Source: Formicarius rufipectus
Taxonomy: Eukaryota; Chordata; Aves; Passeriformes; Formicariidae
Assembly: GCA_013399695.1 (NCBI GenBank)
Contig: VXAU01002080.1
Span: forward strand, 62,001 to 126,000
Direction: 5' to 3'
Length of the DNA stretch: 64,000 nucleotides
Part shown: piece by piece, positions 38,608 to 51,172 of the stretch
How positions within the stretch are numbered: the first letter of the stretch is position 1
Layout: the number at the start of each line of letters is the position of its first letter
Notes under the pieces: generated by a model
Told to the model about the DNA's origin: nothing
Seen by the model: only the letters and a program-made list of their open reading frames with translations
Databases searched by the model: none
Translations under genes and position numbers: made by a program

Positions 38608-38742
38608 GCTCCACTGTGCTTTTCTGAGGAAGTCCTGTGCTCTCCAGAGGTGACTGCTGTTACCACAGGTAATGCTGACATTCAAGATTTAGAAGACTCT
38701 CCCTCTCTCTGCTCACCTGAAGACTCACAAGAATCTGTTCCT
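38608..38742 (+). other. candidate internal exon (135 nt, phase 0-0), low confidence
   Basis: The acceptor is gatctctattttag|GCT and the donor is GTTCCT|gtaagt. The segment is exactly 45 codons long and open in the frame starting at its first base. The predicted peptide begins APLCFSEEVLCSPEV and ends SLCSPEDSQESVP. It is acidic and rich in Ser, Pro and Thr, with two CSPE words, which would suit a disordered or cytoplasmic tail. G+C is visibly higher than in the flanks. I do not recognise the protein. Its phase joins without a break to the candidate terminal segment at 42320. Against it: open stretches of this length next to a chance splice pair are expected in a window this large. Confidence 0.25.
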
Positions 38743-41273
38743 GTAAGTTATTCATGCTGAGTAACTTCTTTATGAATATACCTTTCATTGAAACTATTTC
38801 CTTGTTTTTCTTCCACCTAATCATGTACAGATTTAAAATTATAATTAAAAAAATGCCTGAGGTTGGTACAGGGTTTTTTTTTTCCTCTGCTACCTACTTA
38901 TAGTTATGCTTTTTACTTTCCCTTTGCACAAAGAAAAGTGAATATAAGTACATGCCACTGTGCCAGGGAGACACACTGGGAATTATGACAAATCTAGGCT
39001 ATCTGTAGTACAGAAGATTTTCTTGTCACTTCACTCTAACTACATGCAATGGAGAAAAATCAAACTTTTCAGTGTTCTGAAAGAAAATTGTAATAATAGT
39101 ATCCTGCATTTGAGTTCAAACTACTGTTCTGCATTTCATACTGTTGGTTTGCAGAAGAAAATAGAACCTTTTGCAAAGACATTTTGTACCATCTTTCCAA
39201 ACTGAAGAATGATGCTCTTTTTAGAGTTACAGGGAACAGTTCCAGGAGGAGAAAACTATAATGGGAAAGTGTTGTGCACTGCATCCTCTAAAGAGAGTAA
39301 TTTTTGAAGAACTGTGCTGGAGGATACCATAAAATAAGATGATATACGAATAATTTCAAGTGGACTGGAGCTACCAGAATAAAGACATGACTATATTTTT
39401 TATCTTAAGCCAGTTTAATTGTCATTCAGATTCCCTGGATGATTCCATGGATCAAAAAGATGTAATTAAGCTGCCTTTCCTCTCCCACCTGTTAATATAC
39501 ATATTGTGGAGGAAATTAAGAACACGGACAGTAACACCAGAGCACTTGTGGAAAATGATATACTGACAGATTAGAAAGTGAAATGATCTGCAGTGCTGAG
39601 AACAGGGATGGTCCACATTATAATCTGAGATATGACATTCTGTGTTTGGCATATTCCAATTCAGGATGTTTCAAACATTTTATTTGCACTTTCAGCTTGA
39701 GTTGCTACTAAATTCACTAGATAAAAATGGTGTCTTTTCCTAATAGAGTCAGTGGCAAAGCCATGTGTCAGCTGCCTAGTAGGATTTTCCACTCTGTTAA
39801 TGATGATGGAACCTCATTATTCCTCCTGAAGACTGGGTCTCAAAGTTATTTTCAATTTTATCATGATCATATTTCTCATTTCATCACTAAAGGATAACTG
39901 AAATTACATTTATTTGTTTAAATTTCTCACTATAACATAGTTCATCTATTGCTTCCTTTTTGTGTCTGGCTTTTTATTACTCTAAATAGTATTACTATGG
40001 TATATTACTTTATTTTTTAAACTTGTTCTTCAGCTTAACTTTTTTCTATCTTTTCAGTATCATTTAAAACAGGGTTGCTGAAGTTTAACTGAGAGGGACG
40101 TAAGAGAAGAATGAAGAATAAACCCTAATAACTCACTAATACATTTTTCCAGTCAAAAACTTCTCAAGGGAAACAGAAGCTACAAATCCAAATATCAGCT
40201 GTAATAGAGGATTTTAAAAAAAAAAAAAAGTATGACTCAAATCATGTTTAGATTTTTTTATTAGTTTGTGTTTCATTTTTTTTAAGCATCTGCAAATATG
40301 TTTGATGAGAAACACAACCAGACAATACTATCTCCAACCCAGAGCACCCAGTTTCTACCTCCTGCTCTGCCTGTGACCTTGAGATCACCATGCAATTTTT
40401 CCATTCCCCTCTTTCTACATTCTCTCTCTTGCTGTGATGGATTTGCAGCTGCCTTGTAATAATGTATTAATACTTCATGTTGACCTGCTACAGGGAAGAT
40501 GAATGGTCTGAATAAATCCAGTGAGGCCCTGTCTGGAGAAGCAGGCAGGAAGAAAATGGCTGTTTCAAGACAGGCATCTCCCTACACAGTATTGCTAAGG
40601 AACACACTCAGAACTCTCATTTATAGTCAACCAACAAAACCCCTTTTCTATAAAGAGCCTCGAGACAGAAGATCCCAAAGACCTGAAGCACAGATTTAAA
40701 TTTGGATGCTCTCCAACAAAGAGAAGCAGTAGTTCTTTCTGGGACTAAGATTCAGATATAGAATCCTAATGAGACTGTTAAAAAAGCTACACCTGCCAAA
40801 GCCATCATCTATGCACAGTGAGATTTATGGTTGGATAGGTTTGTAGGCCTACTAACAAAAAGGATTGTTCCACATCTATTTTTCTCACTGAAAGCTTTTT
40901 TCTAGTTTTAAAAGAAGCATCACTTTGATGAAGAAAGGTCCTTGCCACACTTTCTACTGAGCTCCCTAAGCCTGTGCAGCACCCACAGTTAAAATGCTCT
41001 AGCAGTCTAGTCAAGAGAAGATACAAAAATGTACTTTTAAGGATAAAGGATTCTCCAGAGAAAATATATTGTCTGTTGAATCGTTTTGGTAGATTGCCTG
41101 AGAACATCAGAACTTCATGGTGAAGAAATCTGAAAAAAATCCAATATATTCTATATTTTTAAATGAAGAGGAAAGTGAGGGTATAGAAGAAATTTAGGGG
41201 CTATCAGTCAGTTGCTGTAGAAATACTAAAAGTTATCAAATAAACTATTCTAAAGCAACAGGAAGAGAAGGGG

Positions 41274-41286
41274 AAAAAAAAAAAAA
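41274..41286 (+). repeat. poly-A run (A13)
   Basis: An uninterrupted run of 13 A in unique sequence. Confidence 0.8.
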
Positions 41287-42319
41287 AGAAATAATGCACC
41301 TCTGTACAGATGTAAAAGCTCACTCAGACAGTGGTTGCCTCTGGCTCCTGTCTAGAAAGAAGTACAGTTTCATATTTTCATTAGCACTTTACCTGGCTTT
41401 GTGTAGCAAATGTATTGCAGCTTACTGTGGATGCAGAATATATGGGCAAAACCTGGGAAAATAGAGCAGAAAAAGAAAGGATTTCTTTCCTCTCTTTACA
41501 GAACCTAAAAGTGATTATTGTGGATGCCAAAGCCAGTTGTAAGGAAGCTTGACAGGTATGTGGAGCCTCAGCCTTGGTCTAACAGTGGTGAAACAGTGAC
41601 ATCCCACTTATTCCACAGTGGGAAATAAAATGCAACTTTTCATGTGCAAGAAGGAAGGAACAGGTAACAAAAACCTTTATACCATGATATGCATCTAAGC
41701 TTGAAACCAAGATAATAAAACCCTTTGGAGCAAACACATCTTTTCCTCCTCTATTTTTTGAATGCTGCCTTCCAGGTGGAAGACCTCATCTCAATCTAAG
41801 GAAATTCTGAAGGTGCTACATAAAGGACAGATTATGACAATATGCTTGCTTGCTAAATTCATTGCAGTTGTATCTCGAAATTAAGATAAAGTAATAATTT
41901 AAAAGCATTATATTCCTGTAATTATATTAATTACATTAAGCATTTTATTCCTGTACAGATTTTAATTCAAGTTGTATTTTACTTCAATATTATGGTGCTA
42001 ATTTCTTAAGTTCTTTTTCCTCTCCACAAACTGCAATATATTTGAAACAGGATTGATTTTTTTTTTTTTCATGCAAGGAAAATTTTAAGGCTTAAGGAAA
42101 AGATTTTTTTAATGGTGCTGCAAAAGTCTCACAAGGCAACACAGAAAATCAGTGGTATAACAGATGGCAACATCACTAAACATGAACTGAGACTACTGTG
42201 GTAATGACTGACTGAGTCATGGTCCAGGGTTTCAGAGAGATGTAGGGCAATATTTAGGCAAAGCAGATTAATCCCAGAGGTGGATTTTTTTAATTATTTT
42301 TTATTTTTTTGGTACCTAG

Positions 42320-42538
42320 CTTCCAGATATTACACTGTTTCCCAAAACTGAAGTCCTACAAGGAGAAGAAGAGAATCTTGCCAGCACCAGTGCTGACCAC
42401 CAACACTCCCTTGCTGTGGTATCCACATCAGACCTCGGAAGACAGGCTAAAGACACACTCAGCTATTATCATTCTGTCAATCATCATGCAACATCACAGT
42501 CATTTTCTGAGCCTCTCAGTTTCCAGTATAAGAACTAA
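42320..42538 (+). other. candidate terminal coding exon (72 codons plus stop), low confidence
   Basis: A long T-rich tract ends in ggtacctag|CTT, and from its first base the segment is open for 72 codons to a TAA at 42536-42538. The peptide begins LPDITLFPKTEVLQGEEEN and ends SFSEPLSFQYKN. Its mixed acidic, Ser and His composition resembles a natural disordered C-terminus more than a translated intron. An ATTAAA followed by an A13 run lies about 110 bases downstream (about 42653-42677) and could be a polyadenylation region. A second overlapping frame (42309-42680) is also open, which weakens the argument. I recognise no family. Confidence 0.25.
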
Positions 42539-45500
42539 TTGTTGTAGAAATGTAAAGGACACCATGAAAAAAAAGGAAGTTATTACAATTGTGCCTCTTC
42601 TGATACCAACTAGTTACCTTGTCCTTATAAAAAAGAAATTAGAAATACCAATTAAAATTAATTTAAAAAAAAAAAAATGAAAAAGAAAAACATTAGAGCT
42701 TCCCTAAGTGACAAGAAGTCTAGAAGTGAACCTAGATTTGAAATAATTCACAGACTTTTTTGCATCAGAAAGCAACAACCAGAAGGAAAAGAACAAGAAT
42801 GGGAACTTTAAAGGGCATTCTAGGATAGACAGGCCAAAATTAACTAGCTCAGTTGTAATATGAAACCAGGATGAGGTGGTTAGAGGAAAAAGGTATATTA
42901 CTTTTGGGACATAGCTGTCAATCTTCTGTTTTTTTCAGTTTGCATCCACTCCACAGAAAACCCAGAAGACATAAGACTTTACTGTACATAAGCCCAAATG
43001 AATGAATTATAAATCTACAAAATAACCCTAAGTATATATATAAGAAGACATTCATAATCCTCACCTAAAGTGAAGACTACCCTCCACCCACAGACAAAAG
43101 CTTCAAAGCTGTTAAATTTTATCTTTCCAAAGAGAAACTAAACCCCCATTTCACATGTTCATAGTGCAACAGTTTTATTTAGTTACCAGCTGAAGAACCA
43201 GCTATACTAAAATGAAATGAAAGGAACAGTTTTATTAACTATCACAGGAGTGTTTATAGTGTGAATCTAGGAGAGAATGATATCTTTCTCCTGAAGAAGC
43301 CCATATAACAGGGTCAAGCATCTGAAAGAAACTCAATTACCTACACCACTTTAATTACCTTCATTTGTCCACATGCAGCATCTGTCTCCATCTGCAGTTG
43401 GCCTGAATGCCATTTCAGCATAAATTATGTCAATTTGCACCTTAATTGCTTTTTATAGCTTTGTGTCCCACAGCAGAATAAATTGAGCCTCTCTGCTCCA
43501 GCTTCTGTACAGCCTGCCCTGTCCCTGTCTGATTTCATCTCTGAACCTCCCTTTTCATCTCCCGTGCTCATCCTGCTCTATCAAAAAAGCTTCCTCTCTC
43601 ATTTTTAAACTTTTTTTGGACTTGAAACAATCTACCTCTCCTTTCTGAACCTTAAAAACCTTGCCTACCTTTTACAGATTGCCACCTAGTTTGCCACTTC
43701 ATCTGGCTTTATTTAGATATTTAAGACCTTTAGGGCAGAGGGTTTTAAGGCATGCAAAAGTCCTCTGTAGATGCACAGTTATTACTGCTAACATGAGTGA
43801 TTACAGCTAAAATTAATGTAGAATCTACATTTCTTTCTGATCATGTTTCATTTCTTTTATCATTCAGTTTATTTGCAAAATCTTCTTTTTACTGGATATT
43901 AGTGCAAGATTTGATTATAAAAATAGAAAATATTAATGTTTGCTTCTATTACTCTTCTGTGCCAAGCAGCTGTTGCAGTACTTGGTTCTAAACATTTAAT
44001 CCCTTAGACACTCGGGCTTTAAAATTCCTGATATATCAGCCATGACATTTATGCATACTCTGTTCTTCATACAAAGCTTGTGATGAACTTTTTGCACAAT
44101 TCCTCCCCATCCCCCTCCCCACCAAAAAAAAACCCATTAATGCTTTAACCTGCTCTATAAAATCCAGTCCCTTTTTTCAGCATACTATGCTCTTGCAAGT
44201 CCTACAAGATTTTCACAAGATGGAGTGTGACAAATAACAGGCATCTTTTGCAAGCAATATTTTTCTATATGCTTCAGCACTTCTGCAGCCCCCAAACGCA
44301 AAGAAATCTGTTTTCATCCATCCTACAAAGAGCCTTCTTCTATGAATTCTGGTAGACATAATTCTTGTCATAAAGGTTTTCGTTCTGCTTACAGTCTAAT
44401 TTCAACAGGAATGTAAACTACTAGTAACACAAACAAATCTGCAGCAATTTAACTACATATTCAGGTCACAAGGATAATCACTCAGTCTACAGGAGGAGCC
44501 CGTGCATTCTATGTATATACCCACCTACTCCTACATCCATCACTAGGGCAGTCTGAAAATTCCTGTGTAAATCAATATTTGATTGACTGTTAAATGTCTC
44601 TTCATCACAAATATTACACACAGAGCCACGGTCAAAACCCTTCTATATGATTTTAAGCTTTTTGAGTGAAAAAAAAAAACAACACTGAGAATTTGAAAAT
44701 ATGATGTATTCACTATTATCAAAGCTTTCTCCTGTATGATCAAGTAAGTTTTAGTCACTCAAGAACTGCAATTATGAACTGCAGAAGAAGGCTTGAATTA
44801 ACATAGTCTGAAACATTAAGACTTCAGGAGAAGATGATGATGATGATAACAACAATATAATGTAAACCTAGAATAAATGATAAATATTAGAGATTTAAAT
44901 GTTGGATGATAAAGTAATTGAAGTTGATGATCAGTTACCAAGGCTGTACTGTAACTTCTTTGGAACTGGGGAAACTTTGAAATTTACTTCAGTAAACATA
45001 GGGATGAAGAATTAAGTAAACTGTGAGCTGAGGATCTTGCCAGAAATCCCTTGTATTTAATGAGCTCAAAAAATTACCTGGAAACACAACTGGAACATGT
45101 TCTAAGTACAGAGCTTCAAGACTGTTTGTAATTATTCCTTCCACAACTGGACAGCAGCCTGAATGATGGAAGCTGGAAAAGTGTTTCAACAAGCACAGTT
45201 ACTATTACACCTTTGCTAACATAGTCACTAAAAAAATTATTGTCTTTCAAAGAAAGATAAAGAGCTCGAATCCAGAAATAGAGGTCTTGAGCCAGGTCTT
45301 GTAAAATTAACATTCTTACTGTCATCAGCAACTTCATTTTTGATCCGTTAATTTCAAGAAAAAGTAACACAAAATGCTATTTATTCATTTTTATCAGGAC
45401 ACCTATGGATCTATGTGTTTTTTATTGCTATTTAATTTAATCACATGCTTTAAGGCTGTTGTAAACTTTTTAATAGATGTATTACAAAAATTAGAAATAA

Positions 45501-45974
45501 TGGAATTTATCACAGTACAAAAATTAAAACAAAGTAGGGAACAGTAAAAAGTTACATTTTACATGTATATAATTTCATGTATTACAGGCTGATGCTGGAG
45601 ACACACTTCAAGTATTTTAAGTTCTACACCAATCTCAGACATGCCATAATTATGAGCTGTGTAAAAGGTCAATATCAATACTGACCCCTTAAGAATTTGG
45701 TCAGGTGACCATTTGGAACAGAAAATGTAACTATCCACTACAATTTGTCAAGAGCTCTCACAGATTCTGTCTTTACAGTCTATAAACTTACACGGAGTTG
45801 GGGTTCAAATAAAATATGGTCCCAGCTCAAGTACACATGTCATGGTTTAATCCCAGCCAGCAACCAAGTACTGCACAGCCACTCACTCATTCCCTTCCCT
45901 CCAGTGGGATGGGTTAGAAGAATCAGGAAAAAGTAAAAGCAGTGGATTAAGAATAGTTTAATAACTGAAATACA

Positions 45975-46013
45975 GAGAAGAAGGAGAAGGAGAAGGAGAA
46001 GGAGAAGGAAAAG
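45975..46013 (+). repeat. (GGAGAA)n purine microsatellite inside the LTR
   Basis: About five GGAGAA units within a longer all-purine run. The purine/pyrimidine strand bias gives it triplex-forming (H-DNA) potential. Confidence 0.85.
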
Positions 46014-46137
46014 AGACAGTCAAAAAAAAGAGGGAAAATAAAAAAGGTGCTGCACAACACCATCACTCACTACCAGCTGACTGATGCCCAAGCAGGTCCT
46101 GCACACTGATCAGCCCCACCTGGCCAATTCTCCCCAG

Positions 46138-46146
46138 TTTATATAC
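46138..46146 (-). promoter_or_regulatory. TATA box of the minus-strand LTR promoter
   Basis: The minus strand reads CAGTATATAAACTGGGG, which corresponds to the 'catataaagctgggg' promoter segment of this LTR family. Activity in the present copy is unknown. Confidence 0.5.
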
Positions 46147-49100
46147 TGGGCACGACCTTCTATTATTTAGAACATCTCTTTGGCCAGTTCAGGTCAGCTG
46201 TCCTGGCCGTGCTCCCTCTCAGCTTCCCGTGCTCCCTCTCACTGGCAGAGCATGAGACACTGAAAACACCTGGACAAAGGGTAAGCCCTACAACAACCAA
46301 AACCAGCAGTGTGTTATCATTATTTTCATAGTAAATCCAAAACACAGCACTGGGCCAGCTAACAGGAGGAAAATTAACTCCATCTCAGCCAAAACCAGGA
46401 AAAGAAGTTAGCATGTTCCAGTATGTCCGTACCGAGATGAAGGAAGAGAGAGCCCAGTAAAGCCACATGAGCAGCTGCTTATCCTGCACAGGACTTGCTG
46501 CTTGGGTAAACACTCCCTCTCCCGAGTGTCTGTTTGGAATTTATCATCAGTACACAGTTCCCTCCTGACAAGGAATTTCAGACTTTGAACCTACTGTGCT
46601 TTGCTTACAAGTCAATCTATCAACACTGTATGCAGTTTCTCCTACATTCAGTACTATGGGTATTATCTGGGTTTGAAATAATCTTAATTCAGTCATGTCT
46701 CCTAATATTATAAAGCAATTTAATGTCACATAACACATATATTTCTTATGGTAGGTATAATCAGTAAAATGTCCTTGAAGGATTTGCATTAAAATTATAA
46801 AACATTACATATAAACTTGGGCGGGGGAAAGAATAATGTATAATGGCACTAGCTTTCTAGACACTGTGGCATCTACAATTCTGCTTTCTGCTGAAGTAAA
46901 AAGAAAACCAAATATATTGACACGGTCTTCTTCCTCAGTTTTCTACCCCAAAACCTGTCTTAGCTATCATAGCGGGTGGACCAGGAGGTGAAAAAATGCA
47001 AAATCTCCTCCATGTAAGATTATCAGTATATTCATCAGTACTCTGACTTGCACATAAAAGAGAACAAGAAGCAAGTGCTGTGTTTCAATACTAGTATAAA
47101 ATCTGCAAAAATTGCTGCTTATGCAAGCCAGTATTTTAAAATCATTATTGTAGCAGAAGATTTTCTGTAGGCTTGCTTTGTAAGGGGAGCAAACATGAGG
47201 TTTACTTTCACATACCTCTCCATGTTGACTCCTCCTCGTAATTTGAAACAGTAGGAGTATGTGTCATTGTCTACTCAAGAAAATCACACATGATCTGTAC
47301 AAGTATAATAATACATTACCATTTCATTGTCATCACAGGGCGATTGTAGGTGTGCACAGAGGTGCGTTGTATAGCAACACTTGTTTCTCTATGCAGTGTT
47401 GGCATTTAGTGTAGGATGGTTTGAAGGGTAATCTCAAGAGCCAAGAGGAGCTTTTTGTGCTTCAGTTGAAGTGCTCAAGTGTTGTATTAAGTAGGATATT
47501 GGTATCAATAAGTGTTAGTTAAGCCATTCTATTTTCATGGTTGTCCTGCTAAACCTAACTACCTGTTTTAACTATGGGAAACTCTTCTGGAGATGTGTTA
47601 GAGGCTTAATGCTTTAATGATTCTAAAGATCACCCTTTACGCTCCATATTATTTCTTGTCATTTTTTGCCTGCATGCAACAGTTTCAGGTTTCACTGTAG
47701 TGCCAACTCTTTCCTTTCTTCAGACTCTTGTCTAGATATTAGCTCAACTCACCTTCTACCTAAGTAGGGATGAAAGTAAAAGCATTCTGCATTTGCTGAA
47801 GAGCAGAAATGAAACCTGGATTTTTCTCTCTTGAACAAAGGCAAAACCTGAACATTTCTTCTTGAACTAGTGTACAGTCTCAAATGAAGCTCAGAATTCT
47901 TCCTAAGAGAAAAAGTTACCACCTGATCTCCCATGATACCTCAAAAGCAAATCAGAGTACGTGGCTTCGATACAACATTATCTCCTGAAAAGAACAGAAC
48001 TGAAAGAACATGAAAAGCACATTACATAAACCCAGCTCCAAGCCATCAGTGAAACCAGTTATGCATCTGCTGCTTCTGGCATTCAGAAACCAAGGACAAT
48101 ATTGGTTGTAAGCGGCACAATTTTCTAAGTATCTATATATTTGTTGTGTTTGATTTATGATGTTTCCATGGCACTAAAATATTCTGTCTGATCTGACTTT
48201 TCAGGGAAATTTTTGAAGTGTTTCACAAATGGGGTATGTGATGTCACTTTCTAGTAAAATAGTTGTATTGTAAATTAACAGCTGATCCATTTGCCTTTTT
48301 TTCATTTTCCCAAATTACACAACAAGTTGATTTTGTTGGATGTGAAGGGCAGTTTTGTTATATCAAGTTTGAACCTGTGTCCTGTGTGTTCATTGAGATA
48401 ATCTTTCACCATCAAATAAAGACTGAAAAGGACTAAGTCTTAATCTTCTCACTATGGTTCCTGTAGGCTACCACACATCAGCTTGTCCCTAGTGCAGTTC
48501 AGACTATAGAGTGCAACAAAGAGGACAAGTCTCACACGGATCCAACTTCAGGCTTCATAAAAATCTCAAAGACTTTATCACTCTCATGCTTCAGGATCTT
48601 CAAACTTTGACCAACTCCCCTGCTGCTGAACCCCCTGCTCTGCCTCCAGAGAGTTGTTGATGTATTTGCACAACACATATCACATCACCTTCAGCCTTGT
48701 CTTCGACCCTGACAATATCTATTAAAAAACACTAACAAAGCAATCAAATCAGATAGCAACAGTTCAGCTTCCTTCCAATCTCATCCTTCCTCACTCAATA
48801 TTACTTCTGCACAGTAAGATTTTTAGCGTCCGATTAGGCATCTTATTTTTTACCACCACACTGCCAAATGCAAAGCCTTTGTTTGAAAAATAAAACCTCT
48901 CCTATAACATGGTTGGGTACATTTTCCAAAATATTTCCCATACCCCGGAAAATTATTGTAACATTCAAACTAAAACTGTAAATATTCAGCTGCTCTCCTA
49001 AGGGTACAAAACCATAAAAAAAAATTCATAAATTACACATCCATACTGAAGAAAATACTGTAGAGCATATCAAGCTGGGTTGTGCTCAATAGCTGTAGGA

Positions 49101-50051
49101 TTTATACACACCAGTAAGAGAGCAGCTCGAGAACTTGCTCTTGGGTGCCTATAGCAACCATCAGTAATACAAAAGTCTCCAAATTACCAACACTCCTTCA
49201 ATTTTTTAAGTATATATGAAGCCTGGTTGTTAACAAAAAGTGCTGGTGTCTTGGGGGAGAAACTCTACAGCAGGAAAAAAATGAAGAAAAGGAGCTGCAA
49301 ACAGTCTGGGGCAAATAGTAGCAAAAATACACATATCCCTGGAACAGGAAGGTAAGTGGCAGCAGATCAACCTGAAGAGGTGACAGCATGATGCTGTGCA
49401 AGTCCAATTGCCTCTTATTGTTAAAAATGCAATTAATTTTGTAAAATGTTGTGTTGCACTGGCAGATAATTATCAGAAAAGCTTATGAACTGGATCGAGT
49501 GCCTAAAAATGGCAGTGGAATAAGAAACGTTGAACTACACGATTTCAGATAGAAAGATTGGTAGGAGAAAAACAAAAACAAGTGAAAAATGAAATAAAAG
49601 GAGATGTAGGATGTGACATGCCTTTTTGTGTGACATTTTCTGCAATGCATCTGCTTCCCAATTATTTTTTAGAACAGAAGACCTTTCTCAAGGTTGACTT
49701 TCAAGCAAATAAATAAGTGGGTTTGGACCCATTTTGCTTATTCTCTTTCTCAGAAATTGATTGCATAAATAGACTCTAAAACTTTAACCTTGATTTTTCT
49801 CAGGAATACCACTGAGTCCCTATTCGAAAATGCAGTTATTTTAAAAATATTTAGTTAGCTTTTCACTTTCTAAAACATAAACAATTCATCAGCCTCTCTA
49901 TAGGCTCTTACACACCTTTCACTATTACACTGAGAGCCTATTCCAAATCCACCACTCAAATCAACTCCAAGTACTTTGGACTAAACTTTCAGTACTTCTT
50001 AACAATTCTAATTATGAAAATTATGTAAATTCAGAGCTCCTTCTGATATTT

Positions 50052-50123
50052 AAAAAAAAAAAAAAAAAAAAACGTCAAAAATGACATTTTGTTACTTTCC
50101 ATTTGAGCAAAAAAAAAAAAAAA
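50052..50123 (+). repeat. pair of poly-A runs (A21 and A15)
   Basis: Runs of 21 A (50052-50072) and 15 A (50109-50123) are separated by 36 bases of ordinary sequence. Neither follows a recognisable retroposed sequence. Confidence 0.85.
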
Positions 50124-51036
50124 TTTATAGGAATTTGATCTCTTTCAGTTCATCTTCAAAGAATTAAGTTTCTCCCTATCATAAAGATCAGCATTTTAAA
50201 ATGATAGTCTGACCATAAGAGATTAACTGGGCATATCTGTGATCTGCTTCCCACTTCCCCGAGGATTTTGGAATACTAAAATTTACTACTACACATTAAT
50301 TTATTAAGAACTGACTCCTTAATCTTTACCATTTTACTGCATGATTCAGAGGGGAAATTCTGCAAACATTACAGTAACAAAGAGGATATTAAACTGTCAT
50401 TGACTTGACATTTCTTTATTACTGAATTGTTTAACATATTATATAAGTGTTCTTTCATTGTTGAGATCTTTTTCTTTAAAGCAGGGGTACTTCAGAAAGT
50501 TCAGTGATATTGCCTTCTGACACCTCTGAGATGTAGGAAAGTGAAAAACAAACTTCTCAGAACTGTATCTGAGTCCATTTTATAGAGAAAAGCTAAATCT
50601 GATCAGTGACTAAAGAGAATCAGTAAATGTCAACTAATTTTCCACCAATTGTTGCTGTAATTCAAGTTTTACTCCAACCATTTTCCTTCCTTTTTAAAAC
50701 CTTAATACCAAAGCCAAGAAAAGACATTTAAACCCAGAAAATTACCCACTGATTTGTAAACTGGTTTCTAAAACACTTTTTTAATTGAAAAAAACTTGTT
50801 TTCACTAGAAATATCTGCTACACGAAACCACTGTGGGTCCTGACTTGGCAAAGTCTGCTAAGAAAAGCTCACTGCCAGCATAGCTGTAGCACAGCTTCAG
50901 GAGGGACTAAAGGCTTCAGGCAGCATTCCCTTGGTAAAATACCCCATGCGCCCTCTGGGTAGTACCTGTAGAACAGCATTCCCCCTGACTCAAATTCACC
51001 CTGAGTTTTATACCCTGTGAAATCTTCTCCTCTTAG

Positions 51037-51172
51037 AGCACACAGATCCAGGGGGGTAAAAATTTCCTCCAGCTACACAGAGATGGGGGAAAAGGACAAG
51101 CACGTGGAAATCTCAGAAACTGCACATTTGACAAAGAACTTTGTCTGCAGCTACTCCAGTTTAATCTCACAG
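51037..51172 (+). other. candidate exon (136 nt), low confidence
   Basis: The acceptor is aatcttctcctcttag|AGC and the donor CACAG|gtaagt, both close to consensus. One frame (one leading base, then 45 codons) is open and includes SSYTEMGEKDKHVEISETAH. I recognise no family. It lies 8.5 kb downstream of the candidate terminal segment at 42320-42538, so if real it belongs to another transcript or to an alternative one. It may also be a non-coding RNA exon or chance. Confidence 0.15.

Larger units (their letters stand above)
34099..45837. other. unique AT-rich DNA with candidate exons
   Basis: No mobile element is recognised in this long stretch. It contains two exon-like segments on the plus strand (38608-38742 and 42320-42538), an ambiguous base at 36442, A13 runs at 41274-41286 and 42665-42677, and two blocks with the look of conserved regulatory DNA (35490-35770 and 43360-43500). 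Remaining ORFs are short and random in appearance. Confidence 0.5.
45838..46402 (-). mobile_element. solo LTR of an avian endogenous retrovirus (minus orientation)
   Basis: The plus strand starts TGTCATGGTTTAATCCCAGC and ends near TCTCAGCCAAAACCAGGAAA. These match the two ends of a very common avian LTR whose sense strand begins 'tgtgctggttttggctgggat'. The middle contains TTTGGCCAGTTCAGGTCAGC and TGTCCTGGCCGTG, also typical. On the minus strand a TATA box (TATATAAAC, around 46138-46146) lies where the U3 promoter should be, which sets the orientation. A (GGAGAA)n microsatellite has grown inside it. The terminal CACA has decayed to GAAA and no target duplication is clear, so it is an old insertion. 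No retroviral genes are attached. Confidence 0.9.
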
